A DNA stretch of 64,000 nucleotides from assembly GCF_040095835.1 (NCBI RefSeq), contig NZ_JBBMFT010000012.1:1-64000 (forward strand), written 5' to 3'. Numbering within the stretch: position 1 is the first letter of the stretch; every line of letters begins with the position of its first letter. Positions 36,252-45,292 of this stretch are shown one piece after another. The notes under the pieces were generated by a model. It saw only the letters and a program-made list of their open reading frames with translations. It did not search any database and was not told where the DNA came from. The translations under genes were made by a program, and so were the position numbers. This DNA is from Flavonifractor hominis. GTDB taxonomy: Bacteria; Bacillota; Clostridia; Oscillospirales; Oscillospiraceae.

Positions 36252-36797
36252 ATGCGCGTGATTACCGGAACCGCCCGTGGGCGGAAGCTGAAGGAACTGC
36301 CGGGTCTGGAGACCCGGCCCACCACCGACAAGGTGAAGGAGTCGGTGTTCAACATCATCCAGTTCGATATCGAGGGCCGGCGGGCGCTGGACCTGTTCGG
36401 CGGCACGGGCCAGATGGGCATCGAGGCCCTGTCCCGGGGCGCGGCCCACTGCACCTTTGTGGACCTGCGGAAGGAGGCCGCCGCCGTCATCCGGGAGAAC
36501 CTGGCCCACACCCGGCTGGACGGGCAGGGCACGGTGGTGCAGGGGGATTATCTGGCCTTCCTCACCGGCTGCCGGGAGAAGTTCGATCTCATTTTTCTGG
36601 ACCCGCCCTACGGCAAGGGACTGCTGGAAAAGGCCCTGGAGACCATCGCCAAGATTGACATCGTGACGGAAAATGGTATAATAATCTGCGAAAGTGCGGC
36701 CGAGAGCATGTTGCCGGAGCTGCCCGCGCCCTATGTGAAGGGGCGGGACTACCGCTATGGCAAGATCAAGGTCACGCTGTACCACCGCGCGGTCTGA
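36252..36797 (+). CDS. rsmD: 16S rRNA m2G966 methyltransferase RsmD
   Basis: 181 residues. S-adenosylmethionine-binding motif ALDLFGGTGQMGIEAL and catalytic FLDPPYG are at the usual places; the N-terminal RVITGTARGRKLKELPG and TRPTTDKVKESVFNII segments are the RsmD signature. It methylates guanine 966 of 16S rRNA. It lies directly upstream of coaD, a very common pair in bacteria. Confidence 0.95.
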   Translation: MRVITGTARGRKLKELPGLETRPTTDKVKESVFNIIQFDIEGRRALDLFGGTGQMGIEALSRGAAHCTFVDLRKEAAAVIRENLAHTRLDGQGTVVQGDYLAFLTGCREKFDLIFLDPPYGKGLLEKALETIAKIDIVTENGIIICESAAESMLPELPAPYVKGRDYRYGKIKVTLYHRAV

Positions 36798-36830
36798 GGG
36801 ACCGCGTGGCCGTAAAGGATGTGACTGCGG

Positions 36831-37328
36831 ATGAAGACCGCCATTTACCCCGGCAGCTTTGACCCCATCACCCTGGGACACCTGAATATCATCAAGCGGG
36901 CGGCGGTTTGCTTTGACAAGCTGATTGTCTGCGTCATGGTCAACTCGGAAAAGGTCAACCGGGGCCTGTTTACCCCGGAGGAGCGGGCAGAGCTCATCCG
37001 CAAGGTGGTGTGCAAGCTGCCCAATGTGGAGGTGGACTGTTCCTCCACGCTGCTGGCGGAATACGCCCGGCAGAAGCGGGCCTGCACCCTGGTGAAGGGC
37101 CTGCGGGCCGTATCCGACTATGAAAATGAGCTTCAGATGGCTCTGATCAACCGTAAGCTCAATCCCCGGCTGGAGACGATGTTTCTGCCTTCCAGCGCGA
37201 AATATACCTATGTGAGCTCCAGCGTGGTCAAGGAGATGGCCCGCTATGGGGCGGACCTGTCGGACTTTGTTCCGCGGGAGATCATTGCCGACATTCAGCA
37301 AAAAATGGACAGCAGGAGGGATGGCTGA
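36831..37328 (+). CDS. coaD: Phosphopantetheine adenylyltransferase
   Basis: 165 residues. Nucleotidyltransferase motif YPGSFDPITLGHLNII at the N-terminus (TxGH), later VKGLRAVSDYENELQMALIN and the KMSKS-like region YVSSSVVKEMA. It makes dephospho-CoA from 4'-phosphopantetheine and ATP. Its stop overlaps the start of the coiled-coil gene (TGATG). Confidence 0.97.
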   Translation: MKTAIYPGSFDPITLGHLNIIKRAAVCFDKLIVCVMVNSEKVNRGLFTPEERAELIRKVVCKLPNVEVDCSSTLLAEYARQKRACTLVKGLRAVSDYENELQMALINRKLNPRLETMFLPSSAKYTYVSSSVVKEMARYGADLSDFVPREIIADIQQKMDSRRDG

Positions 37329-37840
37329 TGGCCACCGGCGTGGAAGAATTACTGGACATGCTCTTTGAGATGATCGATGAGGCCAAGAGCATGCCTCTGA
37401 GCAGTGACAAGTGCATTCTGGAGCGGGACAAGGCGCTGGACCTGCTGGACGAGATCCGGGGCCAGTTCCCCATGGAGCTGGCGGAGGCCAAAAAGCTCAT
37501 CGCCGCCCGGGCGGACTATATCGCTTCGGCCAAGCGGGAAGGGGAGCTCATCCGCAAGCAGGCGGAGGAGAAGGCCAAGCAGATGCTCTCCGAGGATGAG
37601 CTTCTGGCTCAGACCAAGCAGAAGGCCAACGAGATGCTGCGTACCGCGGAGGAGCGCAGCCGGGACCTGCGCAAGGCAGCCAACGACTACTGTGAGGATG
37701 CCCTGCGCCGCACGGAAGAGGCTGTGGCTGAGGCCTATGATGAGATCAAGAAGTCCCGGGCCCGGTTCCGGGCTCTGACGGGGGCCGCCAGCTCGTCCTC
37801 CGGCAGCCGGCAGCCCTACGATGTGGAGGCGGAAGACTGA
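37328..37840 (+). CDS. Coiled-coil protein downstream of coaD, unknown function
   Basis: 170 residues, nearly all helical and highly charged, with heptad-like patterns between about 20 and 140 (ERDKALDLLDEIRG, EAKKLIAARADYIASAKREGE). It resembles the b/H subunits of rotary ATPases and DivIVA-like proteins only in composition. No membrane segment or signal. It follows coaD with overlapping stop and start, a context I have seen in other Clostridia. The C-terminal 25 residues are Ser-rich and probably disordered. Confidence 0.75.
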   Translation: MATGVEELLDMLFEMIDEAKSMPLSSDKCILERDKALDLLDEIRGQFPMELAEAKKLIAARADYIASAKREGELIRKQAEEKAKQMLSEDELLAQTKQKANEMLRTAEERSRDLRKAANDYCEDALRRTEEAVAEAYDEIKKSRARFRALTGAASSSSGSRQPYDVEAED

Positions 37841-37857
37841 CTCCGGTCACACAAATC

Positions 37858-37891
37858 AAGCGCCCTGCGTGCGTATGCGCGCAGGGCGCTT
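37858..37891 (+). terminator. Intrinsic terminator after the coaD operon
   Basis: 12 bp stem (37858-37869 with 37880-37891), weak T tract following. Confidence 0.65.
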
Positions 37892-37939
37892 TGTTTACGT
37901 AACATAGGTTAATAGTAGGTTAATAGGGGGACTTTTTTT

Positions 37940-37969
37940 GCGCCAAATCCGGGAGGATGGCGCTTTTTT
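37940..37969 (+). terminator. Second terminator upstream of the dcw cluster
   Basis: GCGCCA (37940-37945) and TGGCGC (37958-37963) with a 12 nt loop, followed by T6. Confidence 0.65.
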
Positions 37970-37977
37970 GTTGCCAT

Positions 37978-38008
37978 TTGTAACAAAAAGAAATCGAACA
38001 TATGTTTT
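37978..38008 (+). promoter_or_regulatory. Putative LexA-controlled promoter upstream of mraZ
   Basis: TTGTAA, 17 bp, TATGTT forms a possible promoter whose -10 is overlapped by CGAACATATGTTTT (37995-38008). That sequence fits the Gram-positive LexA/DinR box CGAACRNRYGTTYC except for the last base. Further on, 38028-38062 holds a 9 bp inverted repeat TTTTGGCGG / CCGCCAAAA. These lie between the terminator and the main dcw promoter. Confidence 0.45.
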
Positions 38009-38077
38009 TTGTACTGAAAAGGATCGATTTTGGCGGAAATATTGGCATTTTTCCCGCCAAAAAAGGTAAAAAAACTA

Positions 38078-38106
38078 TTGCAATTCTGTTACAGACCATT
38101 TATACT
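38078..38106 (+). promoter_or_regulatory. Sigma-A promoter of the dcw cluster
   Basis: TTGCAA, 17 bp, TATACT, directly upstream of the MraZ boxes. Confidence 0.75.
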
Positions 38107-38116
38107 GAAAAAGAAA

Positions 38117-38170
38117 GTGGAGCAAAGTGGAGCAAAAGACCGCTCTTAAGAAGCTGAGTGGAGGGAAGTG
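38117..38170 (+). promoter_or_regulatory. MraZ operator (repeated GTGG boxes)
   Basis: GTGGAG occurs at 38117, 38127 and 38158, with a GTGAAC half-site at 38168; the first two and last two are each exactly 10 bp apart. MraZ binds direct repeats of this kind with 10 bp spacing in front of its own operon in E. coli and Mycoplasma. Here the boxes lie just downstream of the -10 box, a repressing position. Confidence 0.7.
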
Positions 38171-38176
38171 AACGGA

Positions 38177-38593
38177 ATGACCGGCACCTACGAGCACAGC
38201 ATTGATGCCAAGGGCCGCCTGTTCATTCCGGCCAAACTCCGGGAGGAGCTGGGCGTTACGTTCTATCTGGCCATGGGGGTGGACGCCTGCCTGGCCATCT
38301 ATCCTCAGTCCACCTGGGACCGGTTTACAGAAAAATTTTCCTCTTTGCCCATGAGTCAGTCCAAGGCCATGCGCCCATTGTTTGCCAACGCCGCAAAATG
38401 CGAGTTGGACAGCCAGGGACGGATCGTGATCCCCCAGAAGCTGCGCAAGTATGCCGGGCTGGACAAGGATGTGGTGATCCTTGGCGTCAACGACCGGGCG
38501 GAGATCTGGAGCGCCGACGCATGGCGCGCCCAGGAGGAAGAGGAAATGACTCCGGAGAAAATGTCCGCCTGCATGGAGGCTTTGGGGTTCTGA
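38177..38593 (+). CDS. mraZ: Transcriptional regulator MraZ
   Basis: 138 residues with two AbrB-like SpoVT/MraZ repeats (YEHSIDAKGRLFIPAKLREELG and CELDSQGRIVIPQKLRKYAG), each with the DxKGR/DxQGR motif. It forms a DNA-binding ring that controls the dcw operon it heads. I prefer ATG 38177 over an in-frame GTG at 38168 because the GGAGGG ribosome site would be only a few bases from the GTG. Confidence 0.95.
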   Translation: MTGTYEHSIDAKGRLFIPAKLREELGVTFYLAMGVDACLAIYPQSTWDRFTEKFSSLPMSQSKAMRPLFANAAKCELDSQGRIVIPQKLRKYAGLDKDVVILGVNDRAEIWSADAWRAQEEEEMTPEKMSACMEALGF

Positions 38594-38594
38594 T

Positions 38595-39542
38595 ATGAGC
38601 GAGACGACATTTATCCACAAACCGGTGCTGCTGGAGGAATGCATCCAGGCTCTGGCCATCCGGCCGGACGGGATCTATCTGGACGGCACCTTGGGCCGGG
38701 CAGGGCACAGCCGGGAGATCGCCCGGCGGCTGACCACCGGACGGCTCATCTGCGTGGACCGGGACCAGGCGGCCCTGGACGCGGCGCAGGAGCGGCTGGC
38801 TCCCTGGAAAGACAAGGTGAGCCTGGTACACAGCAATTTCTGCGAGCTGGACGCCATTCTGGACGGGCTGGGTCTGTCCGGAGTGGACGGGATGCTCTTT
38901 GATCTTGGGGTATCCTCGCCCCAGTTGGACGATGCGACCCGGGGCTTTTCCTATATGGCAGACGCACCGCTGGACATGCGTATGGACAAGAGCGACGCGC
39001 TGACCGCCCGGGCGGTGGTCAACGAGTGGCCGCAGGAGGAACTGCGGCGCATCCTCTGGCAGTATGGGGAGGAGCGCTACGCCCCCGCCATCGCCGCAGC
39101 CATCGTCCGCACCCGGGAAAAGCGGCCCATTGAGACCACGCTGGAGCTGGTGGAGGTCATCAAGGCCGCCATGCCTCCCGCGGCCCTGCGGGAAAAGCAG
39201 CACCCGGCCAAGCGGACCTTCCAGGCCATCCGCATCGCGGTCAACGATGAACTGGGCTCGGTGGACAAGATGGTCCAGCGGGCGGTCCCCCGGCTCAATC
39301 CAGGCGGACGGCTGGCGGTGATCTCCTTCCATTCGCTGGAGGACCGGATCGTGAAAAACGGCCTAGCGGCCTTTGCAAAAGGGTGTACCTGCCCGCCGGA
39401 TTTCCCCGTCTGTGTGTGCGGGAAGAAGCCGGTGGTACGCCTGGTAAATCGAAAACCAATTGTCTCCGGCCCACAGGAGCTGGCGGAAAATCCGCGGGCG
39501 CGCAGCGCCAAACTGCGGGTGGCGGAGAAGCTGAATACCTAA
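38595..39542 (+). CDS. rsmH: 16S rRNA m4C1402 methyltransferase RsmH
   Basis: 315 residues. S-adenosylmethionine-binding DGTLGRAGHSREI, then FDLGVSSPQLDDATRGFSY and a C-terminal ISFHSLEDRIVKN are RsmH signatures. It methylates N4 of cytidine 1402 in the ribosomal P site. Starts 1 bp after mraZ stops. A cysteine pattern (CTCPPDFPVCVCG) near residue 265 is normal for the family. Confidence 0.97.
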   Translation: MSETTFIHKPVLLEECIQALAIRPDGIYLDGTLGRAGHSREIARRLTTGRLICVDRDQAALDAAQERLAPWKDKVSLVHSNFCELDAILDGLGLSGVDGMLFDLGVSSPQLDDATRGFSYMADAPLDMRMDKSDALTARAVVNEWPQEELRRILWQYGEERYAPAIAAAIVRTREKRPIETTLELVEVIKAAMPPAALREKQHPAKRTFQAIRIAVNDELGSVDKMVQRAVPRLNPGGRLAVISFHSLEDRIVKNGLAAFAKGCTCPPDFPVCVCGKKPVVRLVNRKPIVSGPQELAENPRARSAKLRVAEKLNT

Positions 39543-39563
39543 GAGAATGGAGTGGACGGACTC

Positions 39564-40121
39564 ATGGCAACTGCCGTCAAGCGCAGAAGCAGCAGATCTT
39601 CCCAATACGACCGTATCCCTTATGACGCATATGATGGTTCTGCGGCCCGGCAGCTGCAGCGGGAGGAAGTCCTGCGCCCCCGCCCCATGGTCCGTCCCAG
39701 AGAGCGGGCGGTGGTCCGGCCGCGGGTGCGGGTCCGGGAGGCTGGAAGTGTATCTCCCTTTGCGGTGGTTGGCTTTCTGGCCATCGGTGTGTTTGCGGTA
39801 TTGCTGCTGTTCAGCTACGTGCAGCTGACCGTGATCTCTGAGCAGGTGGTGGAGCTCAAGGAGGAGATGACCACCCTTCAGACCGAAGAGGCCAAACTGC
39901 GGGCCCAATATGAGCTGGCCTACGACCTGGGGACCATTGAGGAGTCGGTGACCGCCGCAGGTACGATGGTCAAGCCCCAGAATGGACAGATCGTCTACGT
40001 GGATCTGTCGGAGCCGGATACGGTGACGTTCTTTGACGAGGATGCCCCAACTGCCGGACTGGAGGGCGCATTCCAGAGCGTCAAATCCATTGTCACGGAG
40101 ATCGTGGAATATTTCCAGTGA
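39564..40121 (+). CDS. ftsL: FtsL-like division protein
   Basis: 185 residues. A basic cytoplasmic region of about 70 residues, one membrane helix (AVVGFLAIGVFAVLLLFSYVQL), then a short coiled coil (LKEEMTTLQTEEAKLRAQYE) in the FtsL/DivIC pattern. Position after rsmH and before the division PBP identifies it better than sequence, which is poorly conserved in this family. It is longer than B. subtilis FtsL, with an extra 60-residue tail after the coiled coil. Start ATG 39564 is preceded by GGAG. Confidence 0.8.
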   Translation: MATAVKRRSSRSSQYDRIPYDAYDGSAARQLQREEVLRPRPMVRPRERAVVRPRVRVREAGSVSPFAVVGFLAIGVFAVLLLFSYVQLTVISEQVVELKEEMTTLQTEEAKLRAQYELAYDLGTIEESVTAAGTMVKPQNGQIVYVDLSEPDTVTFFDEDAPTAGLEGAFQSVKSIVTEIVEYFQ

Positions 40122-40162
40122 GCAGGGCCATATATTGATTTGCAGACCCCAAAGAAATAGAA

Positions 40163-40228
40163 CGGGCTGTCTTGTGCAGCCCGAAGAGAAGCGAGAGGGC
40201 GTAAGAAAAGTGATTTTCTTACGCCCTC
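40163..40228. promoter_or_regulatory. Two stem-loops between ftsL and the PBP gene
   Basis: First hairpin 40163-40183 (CGGGCTG / CAGCCCG). Second hairpin 40195-40228: a perfect 15 bp stem with the GNRA-type loop GTGA. Neither has a T tract, so RNA stability or processing control of the PBP message is more likely than termination. Confidence 0.6.
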
Positions 40229-40264
40229 CTGCGGTATTTGAAATTTTTGTGAGGTGAGCCGGTC

Positions 40265-42667
40265 ATGGCATATCGGAAGCAAAAGAGAATGGCACAGCAG
40301 CAGCCGGATCGCCGGGCCAACCGTACGATCCTGGTGCGCACTTTATTTTTGCTGGGACTGTTCGGTGTGGCGGTTTTTATCCCCCTGTTTGTCAAGCTGT
40401 GGTCCATCCAAATCACGAACCATGACAAGTATGAACAGATGGCCATCGAGCAGCAGACGATGGACAGTAAGGTGGAGGCCAGCCGCGGCACCATCTATGA
40501 CAGCAAGGGCGCAGTGCTGGCTATGAGCGCTACGGTCTACAACATCCAGCTTTCTCCCAAAGGGGTGGAGGAGGCCCAGGAGAACTACGCCAAAGCGGTG
40601 GAAGAGGCCAATGGCGATGCGGATAAGATGCCGGACTACCCCGAGCCCACCGACAGCTACATCGCCTCCGAACTGGCCCGGATCCTGGACCTGGAGGAAG
40701 AGGACATCCTGAAACGTCTGGAGAAGACCTGGTCTCAGTACGAGATCCTCAAGTGGCGGGTGGAGACCGAGCAGGCCGATGCCGTGCGGCAGTTCATTGT
40801 GGACAGTCATCTCACCGGCGGACTGTTTGTCATGCCCACGACCAAGCGTTATTACCCGGGCAATAGTTTGGCGGCTCAGGTCATCGGCTGGGTGAACCCC
40901 AACTTGGACAACACCGGCGCCTACGGCATGGAGGCGGTATATGACGATGAGCTCTCCGGCGAAACGGGGCGCGTGGTGACCGCCAAAAACGGCAAGGGTA
41001 CCGAGATGCTCTACAGCTTTGAGGAATATTATGACGCCACCGACGGTAACGATATTACGCTGACGCTGGACAGTACCATCCAGTATTTCTGTGAGAGCAT
41101 TCTGGAAAAAGGGGTGGAGCAGTTTGAGGTCCAGGACGGCGGTTTCTGCATCGCCATGGATCCCAATACCGGGGAGATCCTGGCCTGGGCCAATTCACCG
41201 ACCTACGACCTGAACGACCCATGGGGAATTACCGATCCGGTGCTGAACCAATATCTGGAGACCGTCAAGAACGACCCCAATGCCAGCGAGGAAGCCTATT
41301 CCGAGGCCCTGGGCCAGCTGCAGAACCAGCAGTGGCGCAACAAGGCCATCAACGACACCTATGAGCCAGGCTCCACCTTTAAATCCGTGGTGCTGGCTGC
41401 CGCGCTGGAGGAGGGTGTGGTCAGTGAGAGCGATCACTTCTATTGCTCCGGCAGCGTGCAGGTAGCCGACCACACCATCCACTGTTCCAAGCGTGAGGGT
41501 CACGGTGACCAGACGCTGGAAAAGGCGGTGGCCAACTCCTGTAACCCGGCCTTTATCGCCATCGGTCAGAAGCTGGGGGCGGACAAATTCTATGACTATC
41601 TGGAAAGTTTCGGTTTCCTGGAGCCCACCGGCATCGATATGCAGGGCGAGCCAAAGAACGATCCGGTGAGCGCGGGATTGATCTGGAGCCGGGAGTATTT
41701 TACCAGTGCCGAAGGTATCTCCTCCCTGGCCACAGCCTCCTTCGGCCAGCGCTTGAAGATCACCCCCATCCAGATGATCACCGCCGCGTCCGCCGTCATC
41801 AACGGCGGTCACCTGATGAAGCCCTATGTGGTCTCCCAGATCACGGACCCCGATGGTAACGTGATCCAGCATACAGAACCCACCGAAGTGCGCCAGGTGG
41901 TCAGCGAGCAGACCAGCGAGCGCTGCCGGTCCATCCTGGAGAAGGTGGTGGACGGCGGTACGGGTAAAAATGCCGCGGTGGAGGGCTACCGTATCGGCGG
42001 CAAGACCGGTTCCTCCGAGACCGGCGAGACCGACCATACCATCGTCTCCTTCCTGGGATTCGCCCCCGCGGACGATCCCCAGGTGGTCATCCTGCTGGCC
42101 TACGATAACCCCAAGCCCGCCTTCCCCGGTGCCAACACCACCGCCGGCGGCTGGTACATCAGCGGCGGCAATATGGCGGCCTTGATGGCCAGCGAACTGC
42201 TGGAGAACATCCTGGACTACATGGGCGTGGAAAAGACCTACTCTGCCACTGCCGATACCCTGGTGCCCAACCTGGCCGGGACCACCCTGGCCGATGCCAC
42301 CAGTAAGCTCCAGAAGGCCAACCTGACCCTGCGCACCGTGGGCGACGGCGAGACCGTGACCGGACAGATCCCGGCGGCGGGCGCTTCCATCCCCGGCGGC
42401 AGCGAGGTGGTGCTCTACATGGGCACCGAGGTGCCTACCGACCAGGTCCAGGTGCCCAACCTCATCGGCCTGACCGCCGAGCAGGCTAAGCAGAAGCTCA
42501 GCAGCGTGGGCCTGTATCTGAAAGCTTCGGGCGCCACCGAATATGGCAGCAGCGTAGTGGCCTATGAGCAGTCCATAGCGGCTGGTACCAGCGTGGACCG
42601 CGGCACCATCGTGGAGGTCCGCTTTACCGACAGCACCGCCAGCGGCGGCGGCGGCACCGGCCTGTAA
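40265..42667 (+). CDS. Division transpeptidase (FtsI/SpoVD-type PBP) with two PASTA domains
   Basis: 800 residues. Short cytoplasmic start, membrane helix about 20-42, a PBP dimerisation domain, and a transpeptidase with active-site STFK (Ser near 369, YEPGSTFKS), SCN near 424 and KTGSSE near 578. Two PASTA repeats close the protein (PNLAGTTLADATSKLQKANL and PNLIGLTAEQAKQKLSSVGL). It cross-links septal peptidoglycan. PASTA domains occur in both Bacillus Pbp2B and SpoVD, so vegetative and sporulation roles cannot be told apart here; I give no symbol. ATG at 40265 follows GAGGTGAG. Confidence 0.95.
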   Translation: MAYRKQKRMAQQQPDRRANRTILVRTLFLLGLFGVAVFIPLFVKLWSIQITNHDKYEQMAIEQQTMDSKVEASRGTIYDSKGAVLAMSATVYNIQLSPKGVEEAQENYAKAVEEANGDADKMPDYPEPTDSYIASELARILDLEEEDILKRLEKTWSQYEILKWRVETEQADAVRQFIVDSHLTGGLFVMPTTKRYYPGNSLAAQVIGWVNPNLDNTGAYGMEAVYDDELSGETGRVVTAKNGKGTEMLYSFEEYYDATDGNDITLTLDSTIQYFCESILEKGVEQFEVQDGGFCIAMDPNTGEILAWANSPTYDLNDPWGITDPVLNQYLETVKNDPNASEEAYSEALGQLQNQQWRNKAINDTYEPGSTFKSVVLAAALEEGVVSESDHFYCSGSVQVADHTIHCSKREGHGDQTLEKAVANSCNPAFIAIGQKLGADKFYDYLESFGFLEPTGIDMQGEPKNDPVSAGLIWSREYFTSAEGISSLATASFGQRLKITPIQMITAASAVINGGHLMKPYVVSQITDPDGNVIQHTEPTEVRQVVSEQTSERCRSILEKVVDGGTGKNAAVEGYRIGGKTGSSETGETDHTIVSFLGFAPADDPQVVILLAYDNPKPAFPGANTTAGGWYISGGNMAALMASELLENILDYMGVEKTYSATADTLVPNLAGTTLADATSKLQKANLTLRTVGDGETVTGQIPAAGASIPGGSEVVLYMGTEVPTDQVQVPNLIGLTAEQAKQKLSSVGLYLKASGATEYGSSVVAYEQSIAAGTSVDRGTIVEVRFTDSTASGGGGTGL

Positions 42668-42701
42668 CAGGCGGTATCATTGAGGAGAACGGGGGGAGTG
42701 C

Positions 42702-44141
42702 ATGTATCTGAATGCTCTGCTGGACGGCGTGGCGCTGACACAGCGGCAGGTTGGAGATGTGGAAATTTCAGGAATTTGCTATGATACCCGAACGATGACG
42801 CCCGGTTGCCTGTTTGTGGCCCTGACGGGCTATCAGACCGATGGACACCAGTACATCCGCCGGGCGCTGGAACAGGGGGCGGCGGCGGTGCTCTGCCAGC
42901 GGCCGCCCCGGGAGGAAGGCCCCTGGCTGGTGACGCCGGATACCCGTGGGGCCCTGGCAACGGTCTCGGCCAACTGGTTCGGCCATCCCGCCCGGGAGCT
43001 GACCGTGCTGGCCGTCACCGGCACAAACGGAAAGACCACCACCACCTATCTGCTCAAAGCCATGCTGGAGGGGGTGCTGGGGGCCAAGGTGGGCCTCATC
43101 GGAACCAACCAGAACCTGATCGGGGAGGAGATCCTCCCCGCCCACCGTACCACGCCGGAATCCTGGGAAGTACAAAAGCTGCTGCGGGAGATGGCCGACG
43201 CCGGCTGCACCCACGTGGTGATGGAGGCCTCCTCCCACGCGCTGGTGCTCCACCGGCTGGACGGCATTCGCTTCCGGGCGGGGATCTTCACCAACCTGAC
43301 CCAGGACCACCTGGATTTTCACGGCACCATGGAGGCCTACCGCCAGGCAAAGGGCCTGCTGTTCCGCCAGAGCGACACCGCGGTGCTCAATCTGGACGAC
43401 GAGGCCGGACGCTACTATGCTTCCAATGTGGAAGGGGAAAAGATCACCTATTCTGAGTGCCGGGACGAGGCCGACCTGACGGCCAAAAATCTGCGTCTGT
43501 TTCCCGACCGGGTGGAGTTCGAGGCGGTGAGCGTGGGGGAGATCGCCCGCGTCCGCCTGCCCATCCCCGGGGGCTTTACCATCTACAACGCCCTGGGCGT
43601 CATTGCCTGCGGACTGGCGCTGGGGCTGCATCTGGCGGATATTGCCCGTGCGCTGGCCGGAGCCAGGGGTGTCCGGGGACGCATCGAGGTGGTACCTGTG
43701 CCGGCGGACTATACCGTACTCATCGACTATGCCCATACCCCTGACGCGCTGGAGAACATCCTGACCACGGTCCGGGACTTTACCTCCGGACGGGTGATCT
43801 GCCTGTTCGGCTGCGGGGGTGACCGGGACCGGTCCAAGCGCCCTCAGATGGGAGCCATTGCCGGTACCCTGGCCGATGTGGCGGTGGTCACCTCCGACAA
43901 CCCCAGGACAGAGGAGCCCGAGGCCATCCTCCGGGACATCCTGGGCGGGATGGAGGGCACTCCGGCCCAACGGTATGTGGAGCCAGACCGGAGAGCCGCC
44001 ATCCGCCTGGCACTGGACCAGGCCCGGCCCGGCGACACGGTGGTGCTGGCCGGGAAAGGACACGAGACTTACCAGGAGATCGGCGGCGTACGGCAGCATC
44101 TGGATGAGCGGGAAGAAATTGCCGCCTATTTTCAGAAATAG
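42702..44141 (+). CDS. murE: UDP-MurNAc-tripeptide synthetase (meso-DAP adding)
   Basis: 479 residues. ATP-binding GTNGKTTTTYLL near residue 106, middle-domain MEASSHAL and DHLDFHGTMEAY, and C-terminal TSDNPRTEEP near 398. The DNPR motif marks enzymes that add meso-diaminopimelate rather than lysine. It acts in the cytosol on UDP-MurNAc-L-Ala-D-Glu. Normally murF follows; here mraY comes next. Confidence 0.96.
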   Translation: MYLNALLDGVALTQRQVGDVEISGICYDTRTMTPGCLFVALTGYQTDGHQYIRRALEQGAAAVLCQRPPREEGPWLVTPDTRGALATVSANWFGHPARELTVLAVTGTNGKTTTTYLLKAMLEGVLGAKVGLIGTNQNLIGEEILPAHRTTPESWEVQKLLREMADAGCTHVVMEASSHALVLHRLDGIRFRAGIFTNLTQDHLDFHGTMEAYRQAKGLLFRQSDTAVLNLDDEAGRYYASNVEGEKITYSECRDEADLTAKNLRLFPDRVEFEAVSVGEIARVRLPIPGGFTIYNALGVIACGLALGLHLADIARALAGARGVRGRIEVVPVPADYTVLIDYAHTPDALENILTTVRDFTSGRVICLFGCGGDRDRSKRPQMGAIAGTLADVAVVTSDNPRTEEPEAILRDILGGMEGTPAQRYVEPDRRAAIRLALDQARPGDTVVLAGKGHETYQEIGGVRQHLDEREEIAAYFQK

Positions 44142-44265
44142 ACGGGGAAGTTTGTTGGAAATGGGAGTAGAAACACCGGGAACGATGTGATAAAATACCT
44201 ATCCGGTCTCATTGTGTGTGAAATCGAAAATCAAACCATATCCGGTTTTGGAGGGTGCAAAAGAG

Positions 44266-45252
44266 ATGTTGAGAGTCGTCATGGGTTTTGTCGTGGCTTT
44301 TGTGGTGGCCGCTGCGGTGGGAAAGATCCTGATTCCGGTCCTGCGGGCCATGAAGGCCGGGCAGTCCATCAAGGAGATCGGTCCCACCTGGCACATGTCC
44401 AAGCAGGGAACGCCCACCATGGGCGGTCTGATGTTCATCATCGGCATCGGGGTGGCGGTGGCCGCCCTGGGCTGGCAGGATTTTGCCGCCGGCCGTTTTG
44501 GCGGAGCGTTTGTGTTCCTGTTTGCGCTGGTCTTCGGCGTCATTGGGTACATTGACGACTTCTTTAAGGTAAAGAAGCACGAGAACACCGGCCTGACTGC
44601 CCCGCAGAAGTTTCTGCTCCAGCTGGCGGCGGCCATCCTGTTCACAGTGCTCATGCGCAACCACAACTATCTGACGCCGGATCTTTACGTACCCTTTTTC
44701 AACGTGACCTTTAACCTCCCCTGGCCGGTCTATATGGTGTTTGCCGCCTTTGTCATGGTGGGATGTGTCAACGCCGTCAACATCACCGACGGCATTGACG
44801 GCCTGGCCACCGGCGTGACCATGCCCGTGGCCCTGTTTTTCACCGCCGTGGCCTGCTGGTGGGGCTATTACGAGCTGGGGCTGTTTGCCGCGGCCCTCTT
44901 TGGCGGGCTGTGCGGATTTTTGATCTACAACTTCCACCCCGCCAAGGTGTTCATGGGAGATACCGGCTCACTGTTTCTGGGGGGCGCGGTGTGCGGCATG
45001 GCATTTGCCCTGGATGTGCCCCTGATCCTCATCTTGGTGGGCATCATCTACATCGCCGAGACCCTGTCTGACATCATTCAGGTGGGCTACTTTAAGCTGA
45101 CCCACGGCAAGCGGATCTTCCGCATGGCGCCCCTGCACCACCATCTGGAGATGGGGGGCTGGAGCGAGGTAAAGCTTTTCTGCGTCTTCAGCTGCATCAC
45201 GCTGGCCGCCTGTGTGCTGGCCTTCTGGGGCGTGATGAACCGTTACCTGTAA
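44266..45252 (+). CDS. mraY: Phospho-N-acetylmuramoyl-pentapeptide transferase
   Basis: 328 residues and ten membrane segments. The catalytic aspartates are in GYIDDFFKVKK and NITDGIDGLATG, and the HHHLE motif (MAPLHHHLEMGGW) is near the end. It makes lipid I from UDP-MurNAc-pentapeptide and undecaprenyl phosphate. The start is ATG 44266 (MLRVVMG) behind GGAGGGTG; an upstream in-frame ATG at 44212 would add a non-hydrophobic extension. Confidence 0.97.
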   Translation: MLRVVMGFVVAFVVAAAVGKILIPVLRAMKAGQSIKEIGPTWHMSKQGTPTMGGLMFIIGIGVAVAALGWQDFAAGRFGGAFVFLFALVFGVIGYIDDFFKVKKHENTGLTAPQKFLLQLAAAILFTVLMRNHNYLTPDLYVPFFNVTFNLPWPVYMVFAAFVMVGCVNAVNITDGIDGLATGVTMPVALFFTAVACWWGYYELGLFAAALFGGLCGFLIYNFHPAKVFMGDTGSLFLGGAVCGMAFALDVPLILILVGIIYIAETLSDIIQVGYFKLTHGKRIFRMAPLHHHLEMGGWSEVKLFCVFSCITLAACVLAFWGVMNRYL

Positions 45253-45292
45253 ACCCAGTCTTGCCAACGCGCATCCAAGGAGGTGAGGGACT

